Shown: positions 9,062 through 18,772 of the stretch, piece after piece
Position numbering within the stretch: position 1 is the stretch's first letter
Layout of the letters: every line of letters begins with the position of its first letter
From: CAWBRT01 sp963832785
GTDB taxonomy: Bacteria > Acidobacteriota > Terriglobia > Terriglobales > Acidobacteriaceae
NCBI GenBank assembly: GCA_963832785.1
Contig: CAWHVF010000007.1
Span: 124,001-188,000 of the forward strand
Reading direction: 5' to 3'
DNA length: 64,000 bases
Program-made: the position numbers and the translations under genes
The notes under the pieces: generated by a model
The model's database searches: none
Told to the model about the DNA's origin: nothing
Seen by the model: the letters and a program-made list of their open reading frames with translations, nothing else

Positions 9062-10233
9062 AAGACCTCCATCAGGGGACCGGTACCGGCCTTCATCGCA
9101 GCGCCCAGCGCTTTTTCGACTATGTTGGCTAGTCCTCCGGCGCTGTTGCCCGGACAGACGCGCCCGTTGATCTGGATCTCGCGTCCCGGAGGCGCGTATT
9201 CCTCCCTCCACCAGTGCATGCGCTCCACCAGCTTCTCGCCGATCTCGCGCGTAGCGGCGCGCCGCGTCAGCGTGTGCTCGACGCCGTAGATCTCCGGAGT
9301 CTCCGACAGGATCGCCGTTCCTCCTTGCCGTGTAAAAATGTCCATTGCGGCGCCGAGCGCGGGATTGGCCGTGATGGAAGAGAACGCGTCCGAGCCTCCG
9401 CATTGCAGTGCCACCGTGAGGTGTTCGACGGAAACCGGCGCGCGCCTGGCGCGGTTGGCTTCCGGCAGCATCTCCCGGACAGCGGCGATGCCGGCCTCGA
9501 TGGTCTTGCGCGTGCCGCCCACCTCCTGCACAACCAGCGTCCGCAGATGTTCTCCCGCCTGCAGCTTCTGCTGACGGAGCAGCTGGTCGATCTGGCAACT
9601 TTCGCAGCCCAGGCCCACCACGACCGCGCCGGCGGAGTTGGGATGCCGGATGTAGCCAGCCAGCGTGCGCTCCATCAAATCCATCGGCTCGCCAGTAACT
9701 TCAATGCCGCACCCGAGCAGGGTTGCGAAAGGAATCACGCCGTTGACATTTGGATACTCCGCGAGCCGTTCCGGCGTGAACCACTCGGCAATGCGATGCA
9801 CCACCGTCGCCGAGCAATTCACGGAAGAGACCACGACGATATAGTTGCGTGTCCCGACGCGCCCGTCGGCGCGTGCCAAGCCCTGAAAGGTTGTGCGCTC
9901 GGCGACCGGAATGATCTCCAGAGGATGGTACTCGCTGCCGCAGGCATAATCCCGCTCGAATTCCCGGAGCTCGATGTTGTGGCTGTGAAGCATGGTTCCG
10001 GGCGGAACATCACAGGCGGCAAAGCCGATCAGGGTGTTGTACTTCAGGATCGGGTCGCCCTTGCGCAGCGCAACGGTTGCCATCTTGTGGCCAGCGGGCA
10101 CGCGGTCGCGAACAATATAGCTTGCACCTTCGACGGCGGTACCGGCTTCGACGTCAGTGCGAGCAACCACGACATTGTCCGCCTGGTGCAGGCGCACAAA
10201 GGGCCCGATGAAATGCTTGTCAGAACCTGTCAT
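9062..10233 (-). pseudogene. Altronate/galactarate dehydratase (UxaA/GarD type), 3' truncated
   Basis: The reading frame has an N-terminal SAF domain (about residues 10-95) followed by the UxaA catalytic region. Landmarks are DGRVGTRNYIVVVSSVNC, the cysteine-rich GLGCESCQID, the QCGGSDAFSSITANP motif and a GNSAGGLANIVEKALGA segment. These enzymes dehydrate hexonates or aldarates using iron. The family usually runs on for about 100 more residues after LGAAMKAGTGPLMEV. Here homology ends at that point and the frame reads into the VOC gene antisense. It is divergent from the SDR gene with a shared 143-bp promoter region. The enzyme is probably inactive unless the join is an assembly artefact. 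Confidence 0.8.
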
Positions 10234-10376
10234 GAAGATCTCCGGCGCATCCCGCCTTATCTGGTTATTTCAGCGCAGTAACGTGAATCGCGCAAGTGAA
10301 TTGTCTCGACCGCTGCGTTGCGATTTTGGTTGAACCGGCGGCGACTTTGCCCGACAATCCCACTGGGAGAGAGCTC

Positions 10377-11135
10377 ATGAACCTCTTTGATTTGAGTGGC
10401 AAGAAAGCAATTGTCACGGGCGCCGCCAGAGGTTTGGGCCGTGGCATGGCGGAAGGTCTGCATGACGCCGGAGCCAAGATTGTCATCATAGATGTCGCCG
10501 ACGAGGTTGATTCGGTGGCATGCGAACTGGGCACGCACGGTGCCCGCGTGCAGGCCGTGCGAGCGGATCTGCGCAAGCGGGAAGAATTGACGGCAGCCTT
10601 CGAGCAGGCGGTCGGGAAGCTCGACGGGGCTCTGGATATTCTCGTGAATTGCGCCGGTATCCAGCGGCGAAAGCCTTGCCTGGACTTCACCATCGAGGAC
10701 TGGGACGATGTCGTCGAAGTCAACCTGACGGCCGTCTTTCGGCTCTGCCAGATGGCGGGCCGGATCATGGCGAAGCAAGGAAAGGGAAAGATCATCAACG
10801 TGGCGTCGGCATTGAGCTTCTTCGGCGGTTATACCGTTCCCGCCTATGCCGCCAGCAAGGGCGGTGTCGCGCAAGTCACCAAGGCATTTTCCAATGAATG
10901 GGCCGGCCTGGGTATCAACGTGAACGCCATCGCGCCCGGTTACATGGACACGCCGATGAATGTCGCGCTGATCAATGACCCGGTGCGGAACAGCAAGATC
11001 CTGGCGCGCATTCCGGCGGGCCGCTGGGGCAAGCCGGAGGATCTCAAGGGAGTGGTTGTCTTTCTTGCCTCCGAGGCTTCGAACTATCTCTCCGGCACGG
11101 TGATTCCGGTCGATGGCGGCTATCTCGGCTGCTGA
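10377..11135 (+). CDS. SDR oxidoreductase, KduD/gluconate-5-dehydrogenase-like
   Basis: This is a 252-residue classical short-chain dehydrogenase. It has the cofactor motif TGAARGLGRGMA, the NCAG motif (ILVNCAGIQRR), catalytic Ser in NVASALSFFGG, the YAASK catalytic Tyr-Lys pair and a C-terminus SGTVIPVDGGYLGC. The sequence most resembles 2-deoxy-D-gluconate 3-dehydrogenase (KduD) and gluconate 5-dehydrogenase, but substrate cannot be read from sequence. The ATG at 10377 is chosen over an upstream in-frame ATG because GGGAGAGAG precedes it and it begins the fold. A zinc alcohol dehydrogenase follows 40 bp downstream. The pair with the divergent dehydratase indicates hexonate or uronate catabolism. 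Confidence 0.85.
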   Translation: MNLFDLSGKKAIVTGAARGLGRGMAEGLHDAGAKIVIIDVADEVDSVACELGTHGARVQAVRADLRKREELTAAFEQAVGKLDGALDILVNCAGIQRRKPCLDFTIEDWDDVVEVNLTAVFRLCQMAGRIMAKQGKGKIINVASALSFFGGYTVPAYAASKGGVAQVTKAFSNEWAGLGINVNAIAPGYMDTPMNVALINDPVRNSKILARIPAGRWGKPEDLKGVVVFLASEASNYLSGTVIPVDGGYLGC

Positions 11136-11175
11136 AGGGGTATATCAACCGGCACTTTCCAGGGAGGTGAAGCCG

Positions 11176-12183
11176 ATGAAGGCTGTTCGATACTGGGCGA
11201 AAGAACAGATTCGCTGCGAGGACATCCCCAAGCCGGTGATCGGAGCCGGGGAAGCTTTGATCGAAGTCGCCTTCGCCGGGATCTGCGGCACCGATATGTT
11301 TATCTACTCCGGGGCGCACCCTCGCGCCACACCTCCTCTGGTGATCGGACACGAGCTGTCGGGCCGACTTGCCGAGCTGCCGCCCGGTTACACCGGCGAG
11401 TTCTCGGTTGGCGACCCGGTGACCGTCAACCCTCTCATCTCCTGCCATCGTTGCACTCCCTGCCTGACCGGGCAGAGCCACGTATGCCGGCAGCTACGGC
11501 TGACCGGCATCGACACTGATGGCGGATTCGCGGAGTTCACCAAAGTTCCTCTCGGCCAGCTCGTCAAATTGCCGGCCGGCATGAGCCTGGAACATGGGGC
11601 GATTGTCGAACCGGTAGCGGTAGCCGTGCATGCCATCCGGCGCTCCGCCTTCAAAACCGGCGATATCGTGCTGGTGATCGGCGGAGGGCCGATGGGCGTG
11701 TTGGTCGCCTTGACCGCCGAGTGCGCGGGCGCCCGCCGAGTCGTCGTCATCGAGCCCAACGACTTCCGGCGCAACCTGATCTGCGAACTGGGTTTCGAGG
11801 CCATGCGCGAAGTCGAGCATGAGACGCTCATGCGCATCACCAACGGTGACGGCTTCGACATCGTCTACGAAGTGGCCGGAGTGCAGGCGGCGATGGATGC
11901 CGCCATCAAGCACTGCAAGATCCGCGGCCAGGTGGTCAACGTAAGCGTCTTCAAGAAGCCGCCTACGGTGGACTTGCTGCGGCTCAACTTCGCGGAACTG
12001 GAGATGATCGGGATTCGCGTTTATACCCGAGAGGACTACGTCGCCGCGGTCAATCTGATCGCCAAGCACTCGGAGTTCGCCAAGGTGATCACTCATCGCT
12101 TCCAACTGCAGGATACGCAGAAGGGGATCGATCTGATCAGGGCAGGCGGCGACATCTTGAAGGTGCTGGTCTGCCCTCACTAG
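11176..12183 (+). CDS. Zinc-dependent alcohol/polyol dehydrogenase (MDR family)
   Basis: This 335-residue medium-chain dehydrogenase has GICGTD (catalytic zinc Cys), IGHELSG (zinc His), four closely spaced cysteines of the structural zinc lobe in CHRCTPCLTGQSHVC, and the NAD-binding glycine motif VIGGGPMGVL. It is close to threonine-3-dehydrogenase/sorbitol-dehydrogenase types, which oxidise a secondary alcohol of a sugar or polyol. The start at 11176 is preferred because AGGGAGGTG lies just upstream, while the longer frame begins inside the SDR gene. It forms a two-gene unit with the SDR and is convergent with the ABC transporter genes, ending about 80 bp from livF. Confidence 0.85.
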   Translation: MKAVRYWAKEQIRCEDIPKPVIGAGEALIEVAFAGICGTDMFIYSGAHPRATPPLVIGHELSGRLAELPPGYTGEFSVGDPVTVNPLISCHRCTPCLTGQSHVCRQLRLTGIDTDGGFAEFTKVPLGQLVKLPAGMSLEHGAIVEPVAVAVHAIRRSAFKTGDIVLVIGGGPMGVLVALTAECAGARRVVVIEPNDFRRNLICELGFEAMREVEHETLMRITNGDGFDIVYEVAGVQAAMDAAIKHCKIRGQVVNVSVFKKPPTVDLLRLNFAELEMIGIRVYTREDYVAAVNLIAKHSEFAKVITHRFQLQDTQKGIDLIRAGGDILKVLVCPH

Positions 12184-12264
12184 AGGAAGCGCTTTTCTTT
12201 GGAGGTGCTCGCCCGGCAGCCTGAAGTTTGTTTCGGCCGCCGAGCCCACTTCTTGCCCTCGGTG

Positions 12265-12978
12265 CTACCCGCCCAGATAGGCGGCCTTCACCTTCGAATC
12301 GGTGTTCAACTTCGCTGCCGTGTCGCTCAGGACGATGTGGCCGCTTTCGATCACGTAGCCGCGATGAGCGATGCCCAGCGCCATGTAGGCATTCTGTTCG
12401 ACCAGCAGGATGGTGATCCCGAGCTTATTGATCGCGCTCAGAACCTCGAACACCTGCTCCACCAGAACCGGTGACAAACCGAGCGACGGTTCATCCAGCA
12501 GCAAGACCCGCGGCTTGCCCATCAGCGCCCGGCCTATGGCCAGCATCTGCTGTTCGCCGCCGCTGAGGCTCCAGGCGAGCTGGTTCGTTCTTTCCCGTAG
12601 GCGCGGGAAGAGCGAATAGACCTTCTCCAGCTCTTCGTCTAGCTGGCTGGTTTTGGCTTTCTCGCTCCAGACGGTTGCGCCGATCTCCAGGTTTTCGTAG
12701 ACCGTGAGGCCGGGAAAGATGCGCCTCCCCTCGGGAACGTGACAGATCCCCTTGGCCACGATCTCCTCCGGAGGCAGCCGCAAGATACTCTCGCCCTGAA
12801 ACTCCACCGTTCCGTGCTGCGGTTTCTCCAGCCCGGAGATGGCGCGCAGCGCCGTAGTCTTGCCGGCCCCGTTGGCGCCGATCAAGGTGACGATCTCGCC
12901 CTGCTGAACCTCCAGGGACACTCGCTTGAGAGCCTGTACCTTGCCGTAGAAGACGTCGATCTCGGTGAGTTTAAGCAT
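12265..12978 (-). CDS. livF: Branched-chain-type ABC transporter ATPase LivF
   Basis: This 237-residue ATPase has a Walker A segment GANGAGKTTALRA, signature LSGGEQQML, Walker B VLLLDEPSLGLSP and the switch His in LLVEQNAYMAL. Its short length and the ILLVEQN ending are typical of LivF rather than LivG. It is the last gene of a five-gene minus-strand unit livK-livH-livM-livG-livF and overlaps livG by 8 bp. The neighbourhood of sugar-acid genes suggests the importer may take a carboxylate or another small polar substrate rather than leucine. That is inference. Confidence 0.92.
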   Translation of the reverse strand: MLKLTEIDVFYGKVQALKRVSLEVQQGEIVTLIGANGAGKTTALRAISGLEKPQHGTVEFQGESILRLPPEEIVAKGICHVPEGRRIFPGLTVYENLEIGATVWSEKAKTSQLDEELEKVYSLFPRLRERTNQLAWSLSGGEQQMLAIGRALMGKPRVLLLDEPSLGLSPVLVEQVFEVLSAINKLGITILLVEQNAYMALGIAHRGYVIESGHIVLSDTAAKLNTDSKVKAAYLGG

Positions 12979-13744
12979 AGGCGCGCCGCCTTCCCAGGTA
13001 AGCCTCGATCACTCCCTCATCGACCTGGATCTCGCTCGGAGTTCCCTCGGCGACCTTCTTGCCGAAGTTCAAAACGGTGATTCGATCCGACAGGTTCATC
13101 ACGAAACGCATATTGTGCTCGATCAGCAAGATGGTGATGCCGCGTTCGACGAGGCTGCGCACCAGTTTGCTCAGCTCGGCCGTTTCGCTCGCATTGAGCC
13201 CGGCTGCTGGTTCGTCCAGCAGCAGCATCTTGGGCTTTTGCGCCAGGGCGCGCGCGACCTCCACGACTTTCTGCTGCCCGTAGGACAAGTTACTGGCCTT
13301 GAAGTCGGCTTTATCGTGCAAGCCGACGGGCCGTAGCAGCTCCAGACATTCCTCGCGCACCTGCTGGTTTACCTTGTGGAAGTGCGGCGTGCGAAAGATC
13401 GTGCCGGCGATCCCCTCGCGAATATGGCTGTACATGCCGATCTGCACGTTTTCCAGAACGGTTAGCGCCTTGAAAAGCCGCACGTTCTGATAAGTGCGTC
13501 CTAGGCCGAGGCGGGAGATCGTGGAGGAAACCTTGCCCTGGATCGGCTCTCCGTTGAACCGCACCGTCCCTTCGGTCGGCTTGTAAAAGCCGCTGACCAC
13601 GTTGAGAACCGTTGTCTTGCCCGCGCCATTGGGACCGATGAGGGCGTGGATCGTTCCCGGCATCACCGCCATGTCGAGCCTATCGACCGCCCGCAATCCA
13701 CCAAAGGCCATGCTGAGACCGTCAATGGCCAACAGTGCGTCCAT
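12971..13744 (-). CDS. livG: Branched-chain-type ABC transporter ATPase LivG
   Basis: This 257-residue ATPase has Walker A GPNGAGKTTVLNV, signature LSYGQQKVVE, Walker B MLLLDEPAAGLN and switch His in LLIEHNMRFVMNL. The LSYGQQ signature and the EHNM ending mark the LivG subfamily. The ATG directly abuts the livM stop codon and the 3' end overlaps livF, so translation is probably coupled. It works with LivF as the heterodimeric motor on the cytoplasmic face of LivHM. Confidence 0.92.
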   Translation of the reverse strand: MDALLAIDGLSMAFGGLRAVDRLDMAVMPGTIHALIGPNGAGKTTVLNVVSGFYKPTEGTVRFNGEPIQGKVSSTISRLGLGRTYQNVRLFKALTVLENVQIGMYSHIREGIAGTIFRTPHFHKVNQQVREECLELLRPVGLHDKADFKASNLSYGQQKVVEVARALAQKPKMLLLDEPAAGLNASETAELSKLVRSLVERGITILLIEHNMRFVMNLSDRITVLNFGKKVAEGTPSEIQVDEGVIEAYLGRRRAYA

Positions 13745-14731
13745 TTATTGCACCCCGCCTTTGTCTTTTGCCGAAAGCCGAATCGACCACCAGCCGGCGA
13801 TCCTGCCGTCAGCGCCAAATAAACGAACGATTCCCTGCGGCATGAACAGCATCGCCAGGCAAATCCCGATGCCGAACAGAGCCATGTAATACTCCTGCAG
13901 GAAGCGCAGCAGTTCCGGAACGAATGTCAGCAGCACCGCCCCGACAATCGGCCCCATCACGGTGCCCGCTCCGCCGATCAGGACCATGGTGAAGAATATG
14001 ATCGACTGGTCGAAGGAAAACGTGTCCGGGCTGATGTAGGACGACATGTGGGCGTAGAGGCTGCCGGCCAGGCCGGCGAACAACGCCGACAGCGCAAAGG
14101 AGAATACCTTGGTGAAGGTCAGGTTGATACCGGAGGTGCTGGCGGCAATCTCATCCTCGCGCACGGCCTTGAACGAACGGCCCACATTGGAATGTTCGAG
14201 GGTCCACGAGAACAGGGTCGCCAATACAGCAAACATGAGCAGGAAGTAATAGTAGTGTGTGGCGCTGTCCAGGGCCACCGGACCTAAGGAGACCCCCGGA
14301 ATGCCGCCGATGCCTTGAGCGCCGTGCGTCACCTGCGTCCAGTTCTGCAGGATCATCTGTACGATGATTCCGAACCCGATCGTGCACATCGCCAGGTAGT
14401 GTCCGGAGAGCTTCAGCGCCGGTATGCCCAGCATCACTCCGAACAGCGCCGCTACCAGGCCAGACAAAGGAAAGGCCAGCCAGAAACTGACGTGACCGTC
14501 GACGGCCAGCAGAGCTGAGGTATAGGCGCCGATGCCGAAGAAGCCAGCCTGCGCAAACGATATGTAGCCGGTGTAGCCGTAGATGAAGTTCAGTCCGATG
14601 GCTACGATGATGTAGATGAGGGAGAGATTCGCCAGCCCAAGATAGTAGTTGTTGGGCATGAGCATCGGGATCGTCAGGGCCACAACCACTAAGACGATCC
14701 TGGAGAGCAGCCGCAGCAGCGTTTTGTTCAC
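13745..14731 (-). CDS. livM: Branched-chain-type ABC transporter permease LivM
   Basis: This permease of about 328 residues has around nine to ten hydrophobic segments. The family stretch YGYTGYISFAQAGFFGIGAY lies early in the protein and GGAGTVMGPIVGAVLL lies late. The GTG at 14731 is chosen because GGGAGGG stands just before it, although an in-frame GTG at 14758 is also possible. The C-terminus has a short soluble tail. It lies between livH and livG in the transporter operon and forms the membrane channel with LivH. Confidence 0.9.
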   Translation of the reverse strand: MNKTLLRLLSRIVLVVVALTIPMLMPNNYYLGLANLSLIYIIVAIGLNFIYGYTGYISFAQAGFFGIGAYTSALLAVDGHVSFWLAFPLSGLVAALFGVMLGIPALKLSGHYLAMCTIGFGIIVQMILQNWTQVTHGAQGIGGIPGVSLGPVALDSATHYYYFLLMFAVLATLFSWTLEHSNVGRSFKAVREDEIAASTSGINLTFTKVFSFALSALFAGLAGSLYAHMSSYISPDTFSFDQSIIFFTMVLIGGAGTVMGPIVGAVLLTFVPELLRFLQEYYMALFGIGICLAMLFMPQGIVRLFGADGRIAGWWSIRLSAKDKGGVQ

Positions 14732-14780
14732 AAACCCTCCCGTCCCTGGTACGACCACCCATGGCGACCAAGGGAAACGA

Positions 14781-15647
14781 TCAAACCTTGGTGGAGATCT
14801 TCTCGCCGAAGAATCCCCGCGGCATAAATACGAGAATGAGGATAAGAACGACGAAGGCGAACGCGTCCTTGTACAGGGAGGAGATGTAAGTCGCGCAGAA
14901 GATCTCCAGCACCCCGAGGAACAGGCCGCCGATGATGGCTCCCGGTGCGGAACCGAAGCCTCCGATGATGCTGGCCGAGAACGCCTTCAATCCCAGGCTG
15001 CCGCCCATGTCGGCGGAGACGAAGAAGATCGGCGCCAGCATGACTCCGGCGGCGGCGGCCAGCGCGGAACTGTAGATGAAAGTCAGGGTAATCATGCGCG
15101 AGACTTTCACGCCCATCAGCGACGCCGCTTCCTGATCTTGCGCCGTGGCTTGCATCTTGCGGCCCAGCCTCGTCTTGCTGAAGAAGAAGTACTGGAAGAT
15201 CACCAGGCACGCGGTAACACCCAGGATGAGGAGGTTCTGCGGATTGACGAAGACGCCTCCGACGTTAACCGTCTTCTCGCCGAACAGTCCCGGAAAATAG
15301 ATCGGCTGTGGCCCCCAGATGATGCGCGCAACGTTCTTCAAAAACACGCTCACGCCGATGGTGCTGACCACGACGGTGATGAACGGTTTCTTGCGCAACG
15401 GATAGTAGGCCGCCTTCTGAAAGACGTAGCCATAGACCGCCAACAGCGAGACCGAGATGATATAGGCGGAGAGCAGGGGCAAGTGGAGGGTCAGGGTCAA
15501 CCATGCCGCTACGTAGGCGCCCAACATGACGTTCTCGCCCTGCGCAAAGTTGACCACGTTCACGGCATTCACGATGACAACAAAGCCCAGGGCCACGAGA
15601 GCGTAGATGGCTCCCATGGCCAGCCCGTTTAACAACAGTTGGATCAT
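14781..15647 (-). CDS. livH: Branched-chain-type ABC transporter permease LivH
   Basis: This 288-residue inner-membrane permease begins with MIQLLLNGLAMGAIYALVAL, the typical LivH N-terminus. It has a VNFAQGE segment (about residue 36) and GGFGSAPGAIIGGLFLGVLE near the C-terminus. It follows the substrate-binding protein gene by about 140 bp and precedes livM by about 50 bp. The length matches the family. Confidence 0.92.
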   Translation of the reverse strand: MIQLLLNGLAMGAIYALVALGFVVIVNAVNVVNFAQGENVMLGAYVAAWLTLTLHLPLLSAYIISVSLLAVYGYVFQKAAYYPLRKKPFITVVVSTIGVSVFLKNVARIIWGPQPIYFPGLFGEKTVNVGGVFVNPQNLLILGVTACLVIFQYFFFSKTRLGRKMQATAQDQEAASLMGVKVSRMITLTFIYSSALAAAAGVMLAPIFFVSADMGGSLGLKAFSASIIGGFGSAPGAIIGGLFLGVLEIFCATYISSLYKDAFAFVVLILILVFMPRGFFGEKISTKV

Positions 15648-15788
15648 GGCCGGTAGCCTCCCCAGTTACATGGATCGCTCACCCACGAGGCAGGCTGGAA
15701 GCGATCACAGATGCTTCGCGGCGTCCAGCGTGCCTCGATTTGTCGGCCCGGCGCGCTGCAGCCGACGCGCGAACACAGGCGGAATGGA

Positions 15789-16940
15789 TCACTCGATGGT
15801 GACGGTCTGAATGACCTCCATCGGGCCGCTTTTCTTAAGCTGTACGATCGCCACCGTATGCGGACCATTGCCGTCTTTGAAGGTGAACTTATTGGCGATC
15901 CCCTTGTAGTCGCGAATGGTCAGCATAGCTTTGCGGACGGCCTCGGCATCGGTGGACCCGGCTTTTTCGATCGCCATCTTCAGCATGTAGACACCATCGT
16001 AGTCGGCCGAAGCATGGAAGTCCGGATCGGCGTTGAACAACTGGCGATACTTCTTACACCACTCCTGGGCTTTCGGGTCGGGATTCTGCGTCGGGATGCC
16101 GTCCACCACGGCGTAGCTCCCGTCAGCGGACTCGCCCGCCAACCCGAGGGTTGCCGGCATCGAGTATCCGGGAGAGCCGATCACAGGCAGGTTGATGCCC
16201 AGTTGTTTGTTCTGCCGCTGCAGAGTAGCTGACTGGGACGGGTGCCCCCAGTCAATGATGATCTCCGCGCCCTTCTTCTTCAGATTGGTCAACTGCCCCG
16301 ACAGGTCCTTGTCACTGCTGTTATAGGACTCGATATGGACCACCGTGCCGCCGAATTCCTTGACGCCCGCAATGATGTTGTCGCGGCCGCCGGTGCCGAA
16401 CTCGTCGCTGTCGTGAATCACCCCGATCTTGGTTTTCTTCAGGTTCTGGATGGCGAACTTCGCCGCCGACCTGGCCGCGATGCCGTCGTCCGGACGCAGG
16501 CGGAAGAACCACGGATTGTTGTCCAGCAACTTCGCGTTAGTGCCTTCCACGAAGAACGGGATCTTCGCCTTGTTCACGATCTGCGCCACGGCGAAGTTCT
16601 GCGTGCTCAGGTCCGGCCCCATAATGGCGACGACCTTGTGCGCCTCAATGAGTTTGTTCACCGCGTTGACCGCTGCCGGATTGGTGTTGGCCGAATCTTC
16701 CCGGATAAGTTCGATCTGGCGGCCCATGATGCCGCCGGAGGCGTTGATTTCATCGACCGCCATCTTTACGCCATTCGCCAGATATTGACCGACAACGGTA
16801 TATTCCGTCGTCAAAGCGGTCGCTTGCCCGATACGAATGGAACCGGTGGTATTGCTTTGCGAGGATTGACATCCCGTCAGGGCCGCCGCCAGTGCCAGTG
16901 AGACCAGCAAAATTACAATCACAGTTCCCCTGCTTTTCAC
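15789..16940 (-). CDS. livK: Branched-chain-type ABC transporter substrate-binding lipoprotein
   Basis: This is a periplasmic-binding-fold type I protein (Leu/Ile/Val-binding family, Peripla_BP_6), about 383 residues. The chosen GTG at 16940 is preceded by GGAGGAGG and begins a lipoprotein signal: basic MKSRGT, hydrophobic VIVILLVSLALAA, lipobox LTGC. The longer frame upstream adds an unrelated leader. Family features include IRIGQATALT, LIREDSANTNPA, IMGPDLSTQNFAVAQIV and a C-terminal VRKAMLTIRDYKGI stretch. It is the first gene of the transporter operon. The ligand cannot be deduced; the nearby hexonate genes make a sugar acid or related carboxylate plausible. Confidence 0.9.
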   Translation of the reverse strand: MKSRGTVIVILLVSLALAAALTGCQSSQSNTTGSIRIGQATALTTEYTVVGQYLANGVKMAVDEINASGGIMGRQIELIREDSANTNPAAVNAVNKLIEAHKVVAIMGPDLSTQNFAVAQIVNKAKIPFFVEGTNAKLLDNNPWFFRLRPDDGIAARSAAKFAIQNLKKTKIGVIHDSDEFGTGGRDNIIAGVKEFGGTVVHIESYNSSDKDLSGQLTNLKKKGAEIIIDWGHPSQSATLQRQNKQLGINLPVIGSPGYSMPATLGLAGESADGSYAVVDGIPTQNPDPKAQEWCKKYRQLFNADPDFHASADYDGVYMLKMAIEKAGSTDAEAVRKAMLTIRDYKGIANKFTFKDGNGPHTVAIVQLKKSGPMEVIQTVTIE

Positions 16941-17470
16941 AGCCACCTCCTCCACTATGTTTTTTCTCAGAACCGCTAAAATGCTACAGCCGGAAAAAAT
17001 TGGCAAGCACAAAATTGGCCCGGCTGTTTCATGTTTGGAGAACGGCCCTGCCGTTTCCTACCCCGTAATCCGCACAAAATCATCGACTTCGCGGCACAGC
17101 CGGCCTGCCAAGTGGCCCCGCGAGCCATGCCGGGGCGCTCTTTTCCAGGCACCGGGCGTCTCGTATTACGAGCCATGCCTGACCTGCCGGTGCCGCAGAA
17201 TCAATCCCGGCGTGACCTGCGAGCGCCCGCCGCACCCTGTTCGAAATCGACGATCGCCTGACAGAGGACATGGCCGCCATCGGCGCCATGGCAATCGCGC
17301 GGGAGCAGGGAATTCTCAGCTAGCGCGCTGTTTCATCAGTTCGCGGTCATCCGCAGCGAGGTGAGGGATCCGCTGTTTGGAAGCACCTGAGTCGAAACGC
17401 AGATTCTTCACTCCCTTCGGTCAGAATGACACGATCGCTAACGGCGAAATAGAAGGAGAGCTGCGCCCGT
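16941..17470. other. Intergenic region with a possible gene tail
   Basis: This stretch separates the transporter operon from the LarA-like gene. On the plus strand, 17231-17323 reads as a protein-like C-terminus (RTLFEIDDRLTEDMAAIGAM, then AIAREQGILS and a stop) with no upstream frame of similar quality, so it may be the tail of a deleted gene. The remainder shows no gene. Promoters for the minus-strand livK operon should lie at its left edge, but none is clear by eye. Confidence 0.4.
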
Positions 17471-18772
17471 TTACCCGGCGGTGGTACCCACGATTGCGAG
17501 CGACGGAAGCAGGTTCCCACCCTCGTCGAACGTCATCTCGCTGGGCGGGCTCAGAACTTCCAGCTCAGGAATACTGGCAGCTTCGGCCAGCATCGACTCC
17601 GAGATTTCGATCTCCTTCAGATGCAGCGTGTCTTTGATGCGCACGGCCCGCACCGTCGCCAGGTCCGGGGCGTTGCAGGTTTTGACCGCCGCCAGAATGG
17701 CGTCCCGATCATCGTCCAGCACCACCGGCGTCCTGCACGGCACCACGACGGTGGAAGTCAGGCAATTCGCATACGTGGTCGGAAAGTCCACCTTGTTCCA
17801 AAGCTTGCGCGTGGTGTAGTCGGCATGTCCCATGCCGTTGGCGTTGCCGTGCGACGCCTCGGTCAGGTCCAGCACAACCAGTTTGGAAACCTGCGCCCCG
17901 CCTGAGGCAAACGGCGTCGGATATCTGCCCATGATGTTCGGGTCCATGCCGTCGCCGGAGATCTCTTTTCCCATCTCGTCGACGATCAGGACATCAATCT
18001 GCTCGAACAGGATGCGCGCCATGGCGGCTTTGGCTTCGACCAGCAGCGCCTGATCGGTCGCCAACATCTTCCGGGCAGGCATGGCGACGACTTTGGCGAC
18101 CCGGTCGTAAGCATTTTCGACCGTAGCGACGCCGAAGAGGATGCGCGACTTTTCCATGGCGATCTTCGCTATTGCAGGAATGTATTCGGCCGCGACGCCG
18201 AAGCCGTAGCGGTGGCAGGCCTCGGCTCCCTTCTGCTTTCCCAGGCCAATGGCGATCATCTTGACTACACCGCTCTCGTGCGGGCCGCGAAAGGCGGTAT
18301 GTGGCTTGACGCGGTTGATCACCACGATACCGTCGGTCTCGTAAGCAAGTTTGTCGACGTAAACCGGCACGCCGACCGGGAGCCGGCCGACCTCAACCAC
18401 CTCCATCGAGGAGAGGATCTCGCAGCCGGCAGTGGCCTCGGTGACGCCCAGGTTTGCCAGCACCAGTTTCTGGCCTTCGCCGGTGGCGCCGCCATGGCTG
18501 CCCATGGCAGGAACGATGAAGGGTGTGGCGCCCTGGCGCCGGATCTCCTCCGCCGTAACGCGCGCAAGAGCCGGAATCTCCGCAACACCCCGGCTGCCGA
18601 CCGCTATGGCGATCCGCATCCCGGGCTTGATGGAGGAGAGGATTGCGGGCTTGCGCATCTCTTGCCGCAGCGCGCCGGCAAGGTCGCCGGCTTCAGTGGC
18701 AGGAAAATTTTGCCGAACCCGCGCCATGCGCGGTAACGGAATCCCTTGCAGCAACTCTTTGATGATGTTCAT
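17471..18772 (-). CDS. LarA-like (lactate racemase domain, DUF2088) protein
   Basis: This 433-residue protein shows the LarA N-terminal domain. AVGSRGVAEI and PAMGSHGGATGEGQ match the family loops, followed by INRVKPHTAFRGPHESGVVK with its conserved Lys-Pro-His, and MIAIGLGKQKGAE. Characterised LarA enzymes are racemases or epimerases that use a nickel-pincer nucleotide on a lysine. Distant paralogues of this type act on other 2-hydroxyacids or have unknown roles. The stop codon of the D-2-hydroxyacid dehydrogenase gene overlaps its ATG by 4 bp (ATGA), so the two are probably co-translated and act on the same hydroxyacid. No larB, larC or larE cofactor genes are in the window. Confidence 0.8.
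   Translation of the reverse strand: MNIIKELLQGIPLPRMARVRQNFPATEAGDLAGALRQEMRKPAILSSIKPGMRIAIAVGSRGVAEIPALARVTAEEIRRQGATPFIVPAMGSHGGATGEGQKLVLANLGVTEATAGCEILSSMEVVEVGRLPVGVPVYVDKLAYETDGIVVINRVKPHTAFRGPHESGVVKMIAIGLGKQKGAEACHRYGFGVAAEYIPAIAKIAMEKSRILFGVATVENAYDRVAKVVAMPARKMLATDQALLVEAKAAMARILFEQIDVLIVDEMGKEISGDGMDPNIMGRYPTPFASGGAQVSKLVVLDLTEASHGNANGMGHADYTTRKLWNKVDFPTTYANCLTSTVVVPCRTPVVLDDDRDAILAAVKTCNAPDLATVRAVRIKDTLHLKEIEISESMLAEAASIPELEVLSPPSEMTFDEGGNLLPSLAIVGTTAG

Noticed and set aside
14649..15632. Long plus-strand frame opposite livH/livM
   Set aside because: The translation is rich in Asp, Gln, Arg and His with no domain, and is the mirror of permease codons.
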